Positions 1 through 8,952 of a stretch of DNA of 64,000 bases are shown here, piece after piece (the first letter of the stretch is position 1; each line of letters starts with the position of its first letter). The stretch lies in NCBI RefSeq assembly GCF_937996225.1, contig NZ_CALKTC010000020.1, positions 1 through 64,000 on the forward strand, given 5' to 3'. The DNA is from an uncultured Campylobacter sp. (GTDB lineage Bacteria; Campylobacterota; Campylobacteria; Campylobacterales; Campylobacteraceae). The position numbers and the translations under genes are program-made. A model generated the notes under the pieces. That model saw only the letters and a list, made by a program, of their open reading frames with translations. It searched no databases and was not told the DNA's origin.

Positions 1-735
1 GCAAAAAAGGCAAACGCCGCGATAATGCAAAATTACGACAAATTCGATGTTTTCGTCAAAGCGGACAGATCGCCGCTTACGAATGCCGATCTTGCGGCAA
101 ACGATGCGATAATGCGTACCCTGGAGCCCAGCGGCATCGCGATCTGCTCGGAAGAGTGCGTACTAGATAGCAAACAGCGTATTAGCGAGGAGAGATTTTG
201 GCTCATAGATCCGCTGGACGGCACGAAGGAGTTTATCGCGCGCAACGGCGAGTTTTGCGTCTGCATCGCGCTGATCGAGCATGGGCGTCCGATTTTAGCG
301 ACGATCAGCATACCAATAAGCGGCGATATATATAGCTCAAACGGCGGCGGAGTTTATAAAAACGGCGTACTGCTCGCTCGCCCCACTAGTGCGCCGCAAA
401 TCTTCATGCAAGGGCACTATAGCATATCCGCAAAATACGTGCAATTTGCGCAGAAATTTGGAATGCAACTAATGTGCAAAGGCTCTGCGATAAAATTTTG
501 CATCTTAGCCGAGGGGGGCGCCAGCGCGTATGCGAGATTTAGCGACTGCTCGCTTTGGGACATCGCCGCGGGAGATTTTTTGCTGCATCAAAGCGGCGGA
601 GCGGTAGTGGATCTAAAGACGATGAAGGCACCGCTCTATAACGGAAAAAGCCTGATAAATAACCATTATTTGGCGGTCGGCGCGAATGCTATGAAAAATT
701 TATCCAAAATGTTAGAATTTGCAAAGAATTTTTAA
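1..735 (+). CDS. cysQ: 3'(2'),5'-bisphosphate nucleotidase, CysQ-like (5' end outside window)
   Basis: Inositol-monophosphatase-fold phosphatase, expected to hydrolyse 3'-phosphoadenosine 5'-phosphate made during sulfate assimilation. The frame is open to the first base, and the first ATG at 25 falls just before the segment KADRSPLTNADLAAN, so the real start lies upstream and the gene is partial. Visible family motifs are the metal-binding DPLDGTKEF loop near residue 65 of the open frame and WDIAAGD near residue 180, which closes the active site. The gene ends 62 bases before the next gene, which has its own promoter. CysQ is preferred over other IMPase members because of the DGTKEF form of the loop. 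Confidence 0.85.
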   Translation, partial: AKKANAAIMQNYDKFDVFVKADRSPLTNADLAANDAIMRTLEPSGIAICSEECVLDSKQRISEERFWLIDPLDGTKEFIARNGEFCVCIALIEHGRPILATISIPISGDIYSSNGGGVYKNGVLLARPTSAPQIFMQGHYSISAKYVQFAQKFGMQLMCKGSAIKFCILAEGGASAYARFSDCSLWDIAAGDFLLHQSGGAVVDLKTMKAPLYNGKSLINNHYLAVGANAMKNLSKMLEFAKNF

Positions 736-757
736 GTTAAATTTATAGTAAACGCTC

Positions 758-763
758 TATAAT
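758..763 (+). promoter_or_regulatory. Likely sigma-70 -10 box for the pseudopilin gene
   Basis: A perfect TATAAT lies 35 bases before the ATG of the pseudopilin gene in an A/T-rich gap. No -35 box is obvious, which is usual for Campylobacter sigma-70 promoters. An AAAGGA ribosome binding site follows at about 785. Confidence 0.55.
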
Positions 764-797
764 ATAAATCCAAAATTTTTTATCAAAGGATAAAAAC

Positions 798-1193
798 ATG
801 AAGGGTTTTACTATGATCGAATTAATTTTCGTGATCGTGATTTTAGGTGTTTTGGCGGCAATTGCCATTCCAAGACTAGCAGCTACACGCGATGATGCAG
901 AAGTCGTTAGAGCAGCGCAGAATGTATCTACATCGCTGACTGATCTAATGGCTTATTATACTTCGCAAGGCGAGTATGATAATAGCACGACAGGTTTTAA
1001 TAACATGACGAATGTTAAAAATCCTATTACCGTAAAAGGCAAGACTTGTGCTACATATACCGTCGATAGCAAAACCAAGGTTACTCTTACAAAAAAGATG
1101 GATGGTTTATGCGCTCAGGTATGGGATATGCCGGGGTTAAAGAATATAAATACCGTCTATGCGTCTGACGCTTTATTGATTATTAAGCAGTAG
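798..1193 (+). CDS. Type II secretion/type IV pilin-like pseudopilin
   Basis: Small exported protein of 131 residues with a class III signal. The leader MKG is followed by FTMIELIFVIVILGVLAAIA, so prepilin peptidase should cut after G3 and methylate F4; the conserved Glu5 of the mature protein is present. A hydrophobic helix (about residues 4-26) is followed by a short globular part with two cysteines (in GKTCATY and DGLCAQ) that could form a disulfide. It could be a competence or type II secretion minor pilin; no other secretion gene is nearby, so the partner machine must be elsewhere. It is monocistronic, with its own -10 box and a hairpin terminator behind it. Confidence 0.85.
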   Translation: MKGFTMIELIFVIVILGVLAAIAIPRLAATRDDAEVVRAAQNVSTSLTDLMAYYTSQGEYDNSTTGFNNMTNVKNPITVKGKTCATYTVDSKTKVTLTKKMDGLCAQVWDMPGLKNINTVYASDALLIIKQ

Positions 1194-1200
1194 CTTCTTT

Positions 1201-1223
1201 GGCGCAGGGACTATCTCTGCGCC
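1201..1223. terminator. Bidirectional hairpin terminator
   Basis: Inverted repeat GGCGCAG (1201-1207) and CTGCGCC (1217-1223) with a 9-base loop, followed by TTCTTATTC on the plus strand. On the minus strand the stop of the convergent membrane-protein gene lies in the loop, and AAAGAAGC follows. It probably ends both transcripts. Confidence 0.65.
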
Positions 1224-1822
1224 TTCTTATTCAAAAATCCAAGAAAAATTCCAATTATCCAAATAATTGCGAAAAATATAAAGATAAAGCTCCAAAATTG
1301 CGCCAGATCCACGCTTTTACTTGCCGGGAATAGATACCAGCCTCCGCTATAAAGCGCCGTTAGCTTAGCTTGCAGTCCGTCTAGCGTTGTATCGGTTGGC
1401 ACCGCTGGTACGTCGAATGCGCAGCTGTTAAACGGCTTAAAAATTGGCACCGCGCTTAAATCGAAATTTAAAAATCTCACCGCTCCGCCGCAGCCGCTCA
1501 TCCCGCTCATATCTCCGCTCCCTCGCAGTACCGTGTGAATTTTAGCTAAATTTAATGACGATACAAATCCCAGCGCCGCGCCGTAAAACCACACCGCATA
1601 TCCGCAGATTGCGCCGTAAACGCCCTTGCCGCAAACCGCTAAAATTACCGCTCCTAGTGCCACGGTGCAAAGCCCGAATCTTACGTGAATACTAAAGCTT
1701 TCCGGATAGATAAAAAGGAATTTTTGCAAGAAAAAATATGAAAATGCTAGCCAAAAAATCGCCCAAATAGTGCAAAAGGCGAGAAATCTTTTAGAGTATT
1801 TGTTTTGAAATTTTAAAATCAT
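1211..1822 (-). CDS. DsbB-like four-helix membrane protein without the first CXXC pair
   Basis: 203 residues with four predicted membrane helices (about 13-33, 46-64, 70-90, 174-195). The layout matches DsbB, the quinone-linked oxidant of DsbA. The segment YPESFSIHVRFGLC occupies the place of the DsbB motif KPCVLCIYERCALF, so the two cysteines of the CXXC are replaced by E41 and S44 while the quinone-binding arginine (R48) is kept. The second periplasmic loop has C111 and C134, placed like C104 and C130 of E. coli DsbB. If the alignment is right the protein cannot do the normal quinone-coupled relay. A start at the ATG at 1822 follows AAAGGA. It converges on the pseudopilin gene. Family membership is inferred from pattern, not from a search. 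Confidence 0.6.
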   Translation of the reverse strand: MILKFQNKYSKRFLAFCTIWAIFWLAFSYFFLQKFLFIYPESFSIHVRFGLCTVALGAVILAVCGKGVYGAICGYAVWFYGAALGFVSSLNLAKIHTVLRGSGDMSGMSGCGGAVRFLNFDLSAVPIFKPFNSCAFDVPAVPTDTTLDGLQAKLTALYSGGWYLFPASKSVDLAQFWSFIFIFFAIIWIIGIFLGFLNKKAQR

Positions 1823-1918
1823 AAAAATCCTTTCCGTGCATAATTTTATAATAAATTGCAGATATTTTTGCTAAAATCCCAACTTTTATAGAAAAAATTT
1901 CAAGCAAAGGGTAAAATT

Positions 1919-2488
1919 TTGAAGGGTTTTTTACGCAAATTAGAAAGGGCTTTTGATGCGTTCGCAAATATCTTAGGCGTATTAAGTATCGTATTTTTGG
2001 CGCTTTTAGTTATAGTTGTTTTTTACAATGTTGTGGCGCGTTATCTTTTTCCAGCCGCAAATTCCGTCGCTATGCAAGAACTTACGTGGTGGCTATATTC
2101 GGCGATGTTTTTATTCGGTGTGACCTACGCACTCAAAGAAAACGCCCACGTTCGCGTGGATATTTTTTACGAAAAATTTAGTCCCACTGCAAAAGCGCTC
2201 ATAAATATCTTAGGTACGATATTTTTCATTTTGCCTTTCGTGGCGCTCGTGGCATTCTTTTCGATCGATTATGTAAGCGAGGCTTATACGAGCCATGAGG
2301 CCAGCGCCAATCCCGGCGGTATGCAGCATCTTTGGATCATCAAGTCCGCAATCACGCTTAGCTATGCGTTTTTATTTATCTACGCGTTTGGATTTTTGAT
2401 TAAAAATATTAACGCCCTGCTTGATGTTAGGGAAAACAAAGGCTCGGAATTTCTTAGTGGGAATTCTTCGGGTGCACAGAGTGTGTGA
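1919..2488 (+). CDS. dctQ: TRAP transporter small permease, DctQ family
   Basis: Small membrane subunit of a tripartite ATP-independent periplasmic transporter, 189 residues with four hydrophobic helices (about 15-37, 57-75, 97-122, 141-162). The family segment WWLYSAMFLFGVTYALKENAHVRVD is clear: an aromatic pair, then the conserved H-V-R-V-D turn. The start is a TTG behind AGCAAAGGGT. It stands 93 bases upstream of the large permease. No DctP-type solute-binding protein gene is present on either side, so the binding subunit is encoded elsewhere or missing. The substrate cannot be read from the sequence; a C4-dicarboxylate would suit the pycB-pckA neighbours. Confidence 0.88.
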   Translation: MKGFLRKLERAFDAFANILGVLSIVFLALLVIVVFYNVVARYLFPAANSVAMQELTWWLYSAMFLFGVTYALKENAHVRVDIFYEKFSPTAKALINILGTIFFILPFVALVAFFSIDYVSEAYTSHEASANPGGMQHLWIIKSAITLSYAFLFIYAFGFLIKNINALLDVRENKGSEFLSGNSSGAQSV

Positions 2489-2581
2489 GGGCAAAATGAG
2501 CTTAAATTTAAAATTCTATAAATTTTACGCTTTTCGCGCTTGGGCGGAATTTTGCCACGGCGAGATAAAAGGTGGCGAGCT

Positions 2582-3943
2582 ATGATAGGCATAGTGATGT
2601 TTGCGGCAGCGCTTTTTATGCTGTTACTGGGTTTCCCCGTTGCGTTTACGTTCGGCGCCGTGGCTGTGATTTCCGGCTTTATCTATGGACTTAGTGAGGC
2701 GTGGGATTACGCGCAGGGCTTTGAAATTTTAACTGAAGCTTTTGAGGATATGAGTAGGCAGTTTTTTTCACTGATGCCTAATAGAATTTACTCGATTATG
2801 GAAAATCAGCTGCTAATTTCGGTGCCGCTTTTTATTTTGATGGGTATGATTTTGCAAAAGACTCGCCTTGCGGAGCGTTTATTAGAGTCGATGGCATTTT
2901 TATTCGGCGGCGTACGAGGCGGCGTGGCGATCAGCACTGTTTTGGTAGGCGCGTTACTTGCGGCTACGACGGGCATCGTGGGTGCGACTGTCATCGCTAT
3001 GGGCGTCATCAGCCTGCCCGTGATGATGAAATACGGCTACGATAAGCCCCTAGCTACCGGCACTATCGCTGCTGCGGGCACGCTTGGGCAGATTATCCCG
3101 CCTTCTATCGTGCTGATTATTTTAGGCGATATACTTTCGGTCTCTGTGGGTGATCTTTTCTCTGCAGCAGTTATTCCTGGGCTCGTGCTAGTGGGTTTTT
3201 ACGTGATTTATATTGCGATTATTTCATATATTTGCAAAGATTATGCGCCGCCTGTTCCGCCGCTAGAGGGGCTTAGCAAATCAAAGCAAATTTTTATCGC
3301 GCTTAAAAACGTCGTGCCGGTGCTTGTGCTGATTTTGCTCGTCTTAGGATCTATTTTTGCGGGCATCGCTACTCCTACGGAGAGCTCGTCGGTAGGCTGC
3401 TTGGGTGCGATAGCGCTAGCTGTTTTATACCGCACGTTTTCGTTTAGACTGATCTATGACGCGCTAAAAAATACCGCTAAAATTTCGGGCATGGTTTTTA
3501 TGATTTTGATGGGCGCCACGGCATTTTCGATGATTTTTTCTTACACGGGTGGAGATGAGGTCGTGAAAAATTTTATGGAGAATCTGCCCGGCCAAGCATG
3601 GGGATTTATCGCGCTTACGATGGTAGTTATCATAGTGCTTGGATTTTTTCTCGATTATGTCGAAATTTCATATATCATTTTACCGATACTTTTGCCGATA
3701 GTAGAGTCTTTGCATATCAATCCCGTGTGGTTTGCGATCTTAATCGCTGTAAATTTACAAACGTCGTTTATGACGCCGCCATTTGGATTTTCGATATTTT
3801 TCTTAAAGGGCGTGACGCCGCCGCAAATCCACACCACGGACATTTATAAGGGCGTACTGCCTTTTATTTTATTGCAAATTCTAGTGCTATTAACGCTCGC
3901 AATCTTTCCGGGGGTTTTTGGTTTAAAAGCTTTTTTAGGCTAG
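2582..3943 (+). CDS. dctM: TRAP transporter large permease, DctM family
   Basis: Ion-coupled channel subunit of the TRAP transporter, about 454 residues with some twelve hydrophobic segments. Typical stretches are LLISVPLFILMGMILQ, ATTGIVGATVIAMGVISLPVM, AAAGTLGQIIPPSIVLII and NLQTSFMTPPFGFSIFFLKG; the GTLGQIIPPS and TPPFG turns are DctM hallmarks. I place the start at the ATG at 2582, which follows AAAGGTGGCGAGCT and gives the usual MIGIVMFAAAL start; an upstream TTG at 2540 would add 14 non-conserved residues. pycB follows after 41 bases, so the two permeases and pycB may share a transcript. Confidence 0.9.
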   Translation: MIGIVMFAAALFMLLLGFPVAFTFGAVAVISGFIYGLSEAWDYAQGFEILTEAFEDMSRQFFSLMPNRIYSIMENQLLISVPLFILMGMILQKTRLAERLLESMAFLFGGVRGGVAISTVLVGALLAATTGIVGATVIAMGVISLPVMMKYGYDKPLATGTIAAAGTLGQIIPPSIVLIILGDILSVSVGDLFSAAVIPGLVLVGFYVIYIAIISYICKDYAPPVPPLEGLSKSKQIFIALKNVVPVLVLILLVLGSIFAGIATPTESSSVGCLGAIALAVLYRTFSFRLIYDALKNTAKISGMVFMILMGATAFSMIFSYTGGDEVVKNFMENLPGQAWGFIALTMVVIIVLGFFLDYVEISYIILPILLPIVESLHINPVWFAILIAVNLQTSFMTPPFGFSIFFLKGVTPPQIHTTDIYKGVLPFILLQILVLLTLAIFPGVFGLKAFLG

Positions 3944-3984
3944 AAATATTAAAATTCACGCTAAATTTAACCTAGGAGCTAAAA

Positions 3985-5808
3985 ATGGCTAAAAAGCTTA
4001 TCGACGTTATGGATACGACCTTTCGCGACGGATTTCAGTCAGTTTTTGGCGCGCGCGTGGCGATGGAGGACTTCCTGCCTGCCGTTAACGCGGCCAAAGA
4101 CGCGGGCATCACGCACTTTGAGTTCGGCGGCGGCGCGCGGTTTCAGAGCCTGTATTTTTACCTAAACGAAGACGCGTTTGAGATGATGGACAAATTTAGA
4201 AGCATCGTGGGGCCTGAGGCGAATCTGCAGACCCTTAGCCGCGGCGTAAATACCGTCACGCTCGATACAGGCAGCCGCGAGATCATCGATCTGCACGCCA
4301 AGCTTTTTGCCAAGCACGGCACGACGACGATTAGAAATTTCGACGCGCTAAACGACGTGGAAAATTTAAAATTTAGCGGCGAGCGCATCTCGCGTCACGG
4401 GCTCAAGCACGAGGTCGTGGTTACGATGATGGATCTGCCGCCCGGATGCAGCGGCGCGCATGATGCGGCATTTTATGAGAAAATTCTACGTCAAATTTTA
4501 GACGCGCAGATCCCGTTTGACAGCGTCTGCTTCAAAGACGCAAGCGGCACTAGCAGCCCGCAGAAGGTCTATGAGACGATCAAGCGCGCGCGTAAAATTT
4601 TAGGCGACGGCGTGCATATCCGCTTGCACACTCACGAGACGGCGGGCGTTAGCATCGCATGCTACCAGGCTGCGCTCGTTGCGGGCGTAGACGGCATCGA
4701 CCTTGCCGCGCATCCCGTAAGCGGCGGCACGAGCCAGCCGGACATCCTTACGCTGCTGCACGCGACGAAGGGGCAAAATTTCGACCTGGGGCTAGACGCA
4801 GAGAAAATTTTAAAATACGAAGAGGTTCTGGGCGAGTGCTTGAAGGATTACTTCATGCCGCCAGAGGCTACGCAGGTAAGCCCGCTCATTCCGTTTTCGC
4901 CGATGCCCGGAGGCGCGCTTACAGCAAACACTCAGATGATGCGCGATAATAAAATTTTAGACAAATTCCCAGCTGTCATCAAGGCTATGCGCGAGGTCGT
5001 CGAAAAGGGCGGCTTCGGCACGAGCGTGACGCCGGTTAGTCAGTTTTATTTCCAGCAGGCGTTTAACAACGTAATGTTCGGCCCGTGGAAAAAGATCGCC
5101 GAGGGCTACGGCAAGATGGTGCTAGGCTATTTCGGCAAAACGCCCGTTAAGCCAGATGAAGGCGTGATTAAGCTCGCCGCCGAGCAGCTGGGCTTAGAGC
5201 CTACGACCAAGCATGCCGTAGATATCGCCGACGCCGACGAGAGCAAGAGCGTCGCGTATGCGCAGAAGATTCTACGCGAGCAGGGCATCGAGCCTAGCGA
5301 GGAGAACATATTTATCGCGCTTGCATGCAAAGAAAAGGGTATCGCGTTTTTAAAAGGCGAGGGCAGGGTGATGAGTCGTAAAAAAGAGGACGTAGCGCCC
5401 GCTGCAAGCCATCAAAACGGTATTTCTAAAAATGGCAAATTTGACATTAAGATTAACGGCAAAATTTACAGCGTAGAATTCGCCGGACAAAACGTGCTCG
5501 TAAACGGCGATCGATACGACGTTAGCTTCGATACCTCAGCGCCCGTAAAGCCGCAAGTGCAAACCGCTCCTGAAAGCAAGGCAAGCGGTACGGACAGCAA
5601 CGAAGTAAAAGCGACGCTTCCTAGCAACGTATTTAAAATTTTAATAAAGGAAGGCGATGCTGTTAAGGCGGGGCAGAATGTCATCGTTCTTGAAGCGATG
5701 AAGATGGAGATAAATATCGAAAGCCCGCGTGATGGCGTAATCGATAAAATTTTAGTCGCCCAAGGCGATACGGTCGATGCCGATCAGGTGCTCGCGATTT
5801 TAAGATAA
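3985..5808 (+). CDS. pycB: Pyruvate carboxylase subunit B / oxaloacetate decarboxylase alpha-type, biotin-containing
   Basis: 607 residues. The N-terminal carboxyltransferase domain starts with VMDTTFRDGFQSVF (the D-x-T-x-R-D-G-x-Q metal and substrate motif), with RLHTHETAG and KDASGTSSP in the barrel. A linker follows near 470-530, and the last 75 residues form a biotinyl domain with EAMKMEIN, whose lysine carries biotin. In Campylobacter this protein is subunit B of a two-subunit pyruvate carboxylase making oxaloacetate, and the order pycB then pckA is the one known in C. jejuni. The biotin carboxylase subunit (PycA) is not in the window. An oxaloacetate decarboxylase role is less likely because no beta or gamma subunit is adjacent. 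A strong hairpin terminator follows the stop. Confidence 0.92.
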   Translation: MAKKLIDVMDTTFRDGFQSVFGARVAMEDFLPAVNAAKDAGITHFEFGGGARFQSLYFYLNEDAFEMMDKFRSIVGPEANLQTLSRGVNTVTLDTGSREIIDLHAKLFAKHGTTTIRNFDALNDVENLKFSGERISRHGLKHEVVVTMMDLPPGCSGAHDAAFYEKILRQILDAQIPFDSVCFKDASGTSSPQKVYETIKRARKILGDGVHIRLHTHETAGVSIACYQAALVAGVDGIDLAAHPVSGGTSQPDILTLLHATKGQNFDLGLDAEKILKYEEVLGECLKDYFMPPEATQVSPLIPFSPMPGGALTANTQMMRDNKILDKFPAVIKAMREVVEKGGFGTSVTPVSQFYFQQAFNNVMFGPWKKIAEGYGKMVLGYFGKTPVKPDEGVIKLAAEQLGLEPTTKHAVDIADADESKSVAYAQKILREQGIEPSEENIFIALACKEKGIAFLKGEGRVMSRKKEDVAPAASHQNGISKNGKFDIKINGKIYSVEFAGQNVLVNGDRYDVSFDTSAPVKPQVQTAPESKASGTDSNEVKATLPSNVFKILIKEGDAVKAGQNVIVLEAMKMEINIESPRDGVIDKILVAQGDTVDADQVLAILR

Positions 5809-5814
5809 GCTCTA

Positions 5815-5844
5815 AAATTTAGGCGGGCGCTCCCGCCTAAATTT
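5815..5844 (+). terminator. Rho-independent-type hairpin after pycB
   Basis: A perfect 13-base stem (AAATTT plus AGGCGGG, pairing with CCCGCCT plus AAATTT) closes a CGCT loop. The AAATTT ends supply a short T run on either strand. It separates pycB from pckA. Confidence 0.8.
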
Positions 5845-5892
5845 CATGGCGATCATCCTCGGCGCTTAAGCGAGCTTACCTAAATTTTAAGC

Positions 5893-5898
5893 TATAAT
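5893..5898 (+). promoter_or_regulatory. Likely -10 box for pckA
   Basis: TATAAT in the setting AAGCTATAATAGCG, 43 bases before the pckA ATG. An AAAAGGA ribosome binding site lies between. It comes after the pycB terminator, so pckA is probably transcribed on its own. Confidence 0.6.
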
Positions 5899-5940
5899 AG
5901 CGCAATCATTTATCAAAATTTAATTTAAAAAGGACGCAAA

Positions 5941-7524
5941 ATGACAACTCCGAACGATCTGGATAAACTAGGTCTTAAAAATATCAAAAAAATCAATCAC
6001 AACCTAAGCTACGACGAGCTTTTCGAGCTTGAAAAGGCTATGAATGAAGGGCGCGTATCAAGCAACGGCACCTTTATGGTCGATACCGGAATTTTCACGG
6101 GTCGCAGCCCCAAGGATAAGTACTTCGTAAAACAAGACCCGAGCCAAAAATACATCGCTTGGGGCAAGGTAAACCAGCCTATCTCAAAAGAGCTTTTCGA
6201 TAAGCTTTTAGCCAAAGCCAAAGCTCAGCTAAGCGGCAAGGAAATCTTTATCCAAGACGCATTTTGCGGAGCTAGCAAATCCAGCCGCAAAAACGTGCGT
6301 TTCGTAACCGAAGTCGCGTGGCAAGCGCATTTCGTAAAAAATATGTTCATCCGTCCAAGCAAGAGCGAGCTAGCGGAATTTCATCCCGATTTTGTCGTTT
6401 ACAACGCGTGCAAATGCAAAAACGAGGACTACGCGAGCGACGGGCTTCACAGCGACGTTTTCGTTATTTTTAACGTTGAGGAAAACGTCGCGGTTATCGG
6501 CGGCACCTGGTACGGCGGCGAGATGAAAAAAGGAATTTTTTCGATGATGAACTACTGGCTGCCGCTTGCGGGCAAAATGTCGATGCACTGCTCGGCAAAC
6601 GTGGGCAAGCAGGGCGACACGGCGCTGTTTTTCGGTCTAAGCGGCACGGGCAAAACGACGCTATCGACCGATCCTAATCGCAAGCTAATCGGCGATGATG
6701 AACACGGCTGGGACGATGAGGGGATATTTAACTTCGAGGGCGGCTGCTACGCGAAATGTATAAATTTAGACCCGAGCAGCGAGCCTGAAATTTACGCCGC
6801 GATCAAACGCGACGCGCTGCTTGAAAACGTGGTTGCGGACGAGGCGGGCGTAGTAGACTACAAAGACGGCAGCAAGACCGAAAACACCCGCGTTAGCTAC
6901 CCGATCTATCACATCGATAACTACGAGCCAAGCTCTGCGGGCGGCCATCCGAAAAACATCATCTTCCTAACTGCCGACGCATTCGGCGTTTTGCCGCCGG
7001 TCGCAAAGCTTACTAAAGAGCAGGCGATGTATTATTTCCTAAGCGGCTATACAGCAAAGGTTGCGGGCACCGAGCGCGGCATCACCGAGCCGGTGGCGAC
7101 ATTTAGCGCGTGCTTCGGCGAGCCGTTTATGCCGCTGCACCCGACCGTTTACGCTAAGCTACTGGGCGAAAAGATCGACAAACATAATGTCAGCGTCTAT
7201 CTCGTAAACACAGGCTGGAGCGGCGGCGCGTACGGCGTGGGCAAGCGAATGAGCATCAAAGCCACGCGCGCGTGCATAAACGCGATCCTAGACGGCAGTA
7301 TCAAAAAGTGCGAATTTGAAAATTTCGAGAAATTTAACCTAGCGATCCCAAAAGAGCTCGCAGGCGTCGAGACGAAGCTGCTAAATCCGATCAATACGTG
7401 GACGCACCCGGCGGAATATAAAATCACGCGCGATAAGCTAGCAAAGATGTTTGAAGAGAATTTTAAACGCTACGAGGACGTAAAAGAGGGGGTCGAGTTT
7501 GCCAAAGCGGGCCCTGCGGCTTAG
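5941..7524 (+). CDS. pckA: Phosphoenolpyruvate carboxykinase (ATP)
   Basis: 527 residues, the usual length. It converts oxaloacetate and ATP to PEP, CO2 and ADP in the cytoplasm. Motifs in order: [15 protein letters not shown] near residue 50, [18 protein letters not shown] near 185 (PCK-specific with the Mn-binding lysine), the P-loop [13 protein letters not shown] near 235, the metal-binding [13 protein letters not shown] just after, and [16 protein letters not shown] near 420. With PycB upstream it completes a pyruvate to PEP bypass, the gluconeogenic entry in Campylobacter, which lacks a classical glycolytic upper part. The 3' end overlaps the next gene by 26 bases. Confidence 0.97.
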   Translation: MTTPNDLDKLGLKNIKKINHNLSYDELFELEKAMNEGRVSSNGTFMVDTGIFTGRSPKDKYFVKQDPSQKYIAWGKVNQPISKELFDKLLAKAKAQLSGKEIFIQDAFCGASKSSRKNVRFVTEVAWQAHFVKNMFIRPSKSELAEFHPDFVVYNACKCKNEDYASDGLHSDVFVIFNVEENVAVIGGTWYGGEMKKGIFSMMNYWLPLAGKMSMHCSANVGKQGDTALFFGLSGTGKTTLSTDPNRKLIGDDEHGWDDEGIFNFEGGCYAKCINLDPSSEPEIYAAIKRDALLENVVADEAGVVDYKDGSKTENTRVSYPIYHIDNYEPSSAGGHPKNIIFLTADAFGVLPPVAKLTKEQAMYYFLSGYTAKVAGTERGITEPVATFSACFGEPFMPLHPTVYAKLLGEKIDKHNVSVYLVNTGWSGGAYGVGKRMSIKATRACINAILDGSIKKCEFENFEKFNLAIPKELAGVETKLLNPINTWTHPAEYKITRDKLAKMFEENFKRYEDVKEGVEFAKAGPAA

Positions 7525-8851
7525 GCTCCTGGGCCTTGGGGCGATCTGCGCGCTTTTTGCTGCATGCGAAAACACTCCCTCAAATTTAAAACAGCCGCTC
7601 GTTGCAATGAGCGGCTTTTCCTTTTACGACGATCCGCTAAGCTACATCAACAATGTGCGCGCAAAATCGGGGCTAAATCAGCTTTCGCAGAATGAAATTT
7701 TAAATATCTCCGCGCTTAATCACGCAAAATATGTCGTCGCAAACGAGGCGATGTCGCACGACGAGAGCCCGGGCAAGCCAAATTTTACGGGCGAAAATCC
7801 GTCAAAGCGCGCTTTTTACGCAGGCTATAATGCCGCAGTACGAGAAAATTTATCCTATAACTCAAGCGATCTTAAAAGCGCGATCGACGGGCTTTTAAGC
7901 GCGATTTACCATAGATTTGCATTTTTGGATTTTGCTTCGGATGAGATCGGCATCGGCTATTTTGAGCACGGCAAAAAAAGTAGCTACGTTTTTGAGATGG
8001 GAAATTCGCGCTTAAACGCCTTTTGCTCGCGGAATTCAAACGACGAAGGAAGCGGCAAATTTCTACTGGGGATGTGTAAAAATGAAGCGCTACGGATGAG
8101 GGAGGATAAGTTCAAAGGCGCCACCGCGCTGAACTCGCGCCCTTACGTCTATTACCCGAACGACGAGCCCGCGCTTGCGTTTTTCAGCAATGAAATTCCA
8201 GATCCCATGCCAGAGTGCAAAATCACCGCAAACCCCGTAAGCGTGGAGTTTAATGCCGAGGAACCGCCCGTAACGATGAAAAGTTTTAAAATTTACGAAA
8301 GCGGCAGGGAGCTTCAAAACGTTAAAATTTTAGACAAAAACTCCGATCCTAGCGCCATTTTAAGCGATAGGCAGTTCGTGCTTTTCAGCAGAGACGTTTT
8401 TAAATTCGACGCCAAATACGGCGCGGAGTTTAATTACGAGCAGGGCGGGAAGCAAAAGACGCTACGGTGGGAGTTCATCACGCAGGCGCCTAAATTTAGA
8501 TACTTCGTCGTGCAAGGCGGAGAAAATTTGAGCGTGAAAAATGGCGCGTTCTACGATATATTCGTAACCCCGAAAGACTGCAACGATTTGATGAAAAGCT
8601 ACAAAACCAGCTACTCTTTTATGGATAAGCCAGAAATTTCAAGCCCCGCGGCAAATATGCTGCGCGTAAAACTAAACGGCGCAAAGGGCGCAAAGCTTGA
8701 AATTTCAACGGGTAACGGCGCGGTAATAAACCTGTATTTAAACGACGACTCCAAAAGTTACGGCGGCATGGGTAAAATTTACGCCGCAATCGCGGTGGTT
8801 TTTGCGGCGATCATTTTGTTTTATCTTTTAGCAAGGCGCAGAGGGCGATAG
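7499..8851 (+). CDS. Putative lipoprotein with CAP/SCP-like domain and C-terminal membrane helix
   Basis: Up to 450 residues. A TTG start at 7499, behind AGAGGGGG, gives [20 protein letters not shown], a good lipoprotein signal with the cysteine near residue 23. Residues about 45-165 resemble a CAP (SCP/PR-1) domain: [18 protein letters not shown], then [22 protein letters not shown] and the [10 protein letters not shown] strand. The middle is a mixed-strand region of unknown type, and the last 25 residues are a membrane helix ([19 protein letters not shown]) plus RRRGR. Both a lipid anchor and a C-terminal helix in one protein is odd. The first 120 bases contain the likely pckA terminator; a start at the ATG at 7608 would give a protein without signal peptide. 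Function unknown. Confidence 0.7.
   Translation: MPKRALRLRLLGLGAICALFAACENTPSNLKQPLVAMSGFSFYDDPLSYINNVRAKSGLNQLSQNEILNISALNHAKYVVANEAMSHDESPGKPNFTGENPSKRAFYAGYNAAVRENLSYNSSDLKSAIDGLLSAIYHRFAFLDFASDEIGIGYFEHGKKSSYVFEMGNSRLNAFCSRNSNDEGSGKFLLGMCKNEALRMREDKFKGATALNSRPYVYYPNDEPALAFFSNEIPDPMPECKITANPVSVEFNAEEPPVTMKSFKIYESGRELQNVKILDKNSDPSAILSDRQFVLFSRDVFKFDAKYGAEFNYEQGGKQKTLRWEFITQAPKFRYFVVQGGENLSVKNGAFYDIFVTPKDCNDLMKSYKTSYSFMDKPEISSPAANMLRVKLNGAKGAKLEISTGNGAVINLYLNDDSKSYGGMGKIYAAIAVVFAAIILFYLLARRRGR
7594..7619 (+). terminator. Hairpin terminator of pckA, inside the next reading frame
   Basis: GCCGCTC (7594-7600), loop GTTGCAAT, GAGCGGC (7609-7615), then TTTTCCTTTT. It lies 70 bases after the pckA stop but within the 5' coding part of the lipoprotein gene. 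Confidence 0.65.
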
Positions 8852-8952
8852 GCACGAGGCCTATTTTGCAACCTCTACTTTTGTCTGCGCGCACAGGAGC
8901 GCATAATGCTCATGCGGCGTGAAATTTAATGCGGAACTTGGTTTTTAAATTT

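Noticed and set aside
2540..2581. Longer start for dctM at the TTG
   Set aside because: The added residues are charged and not part of the family; the ATG at 2582 has a good ribosome binding site.
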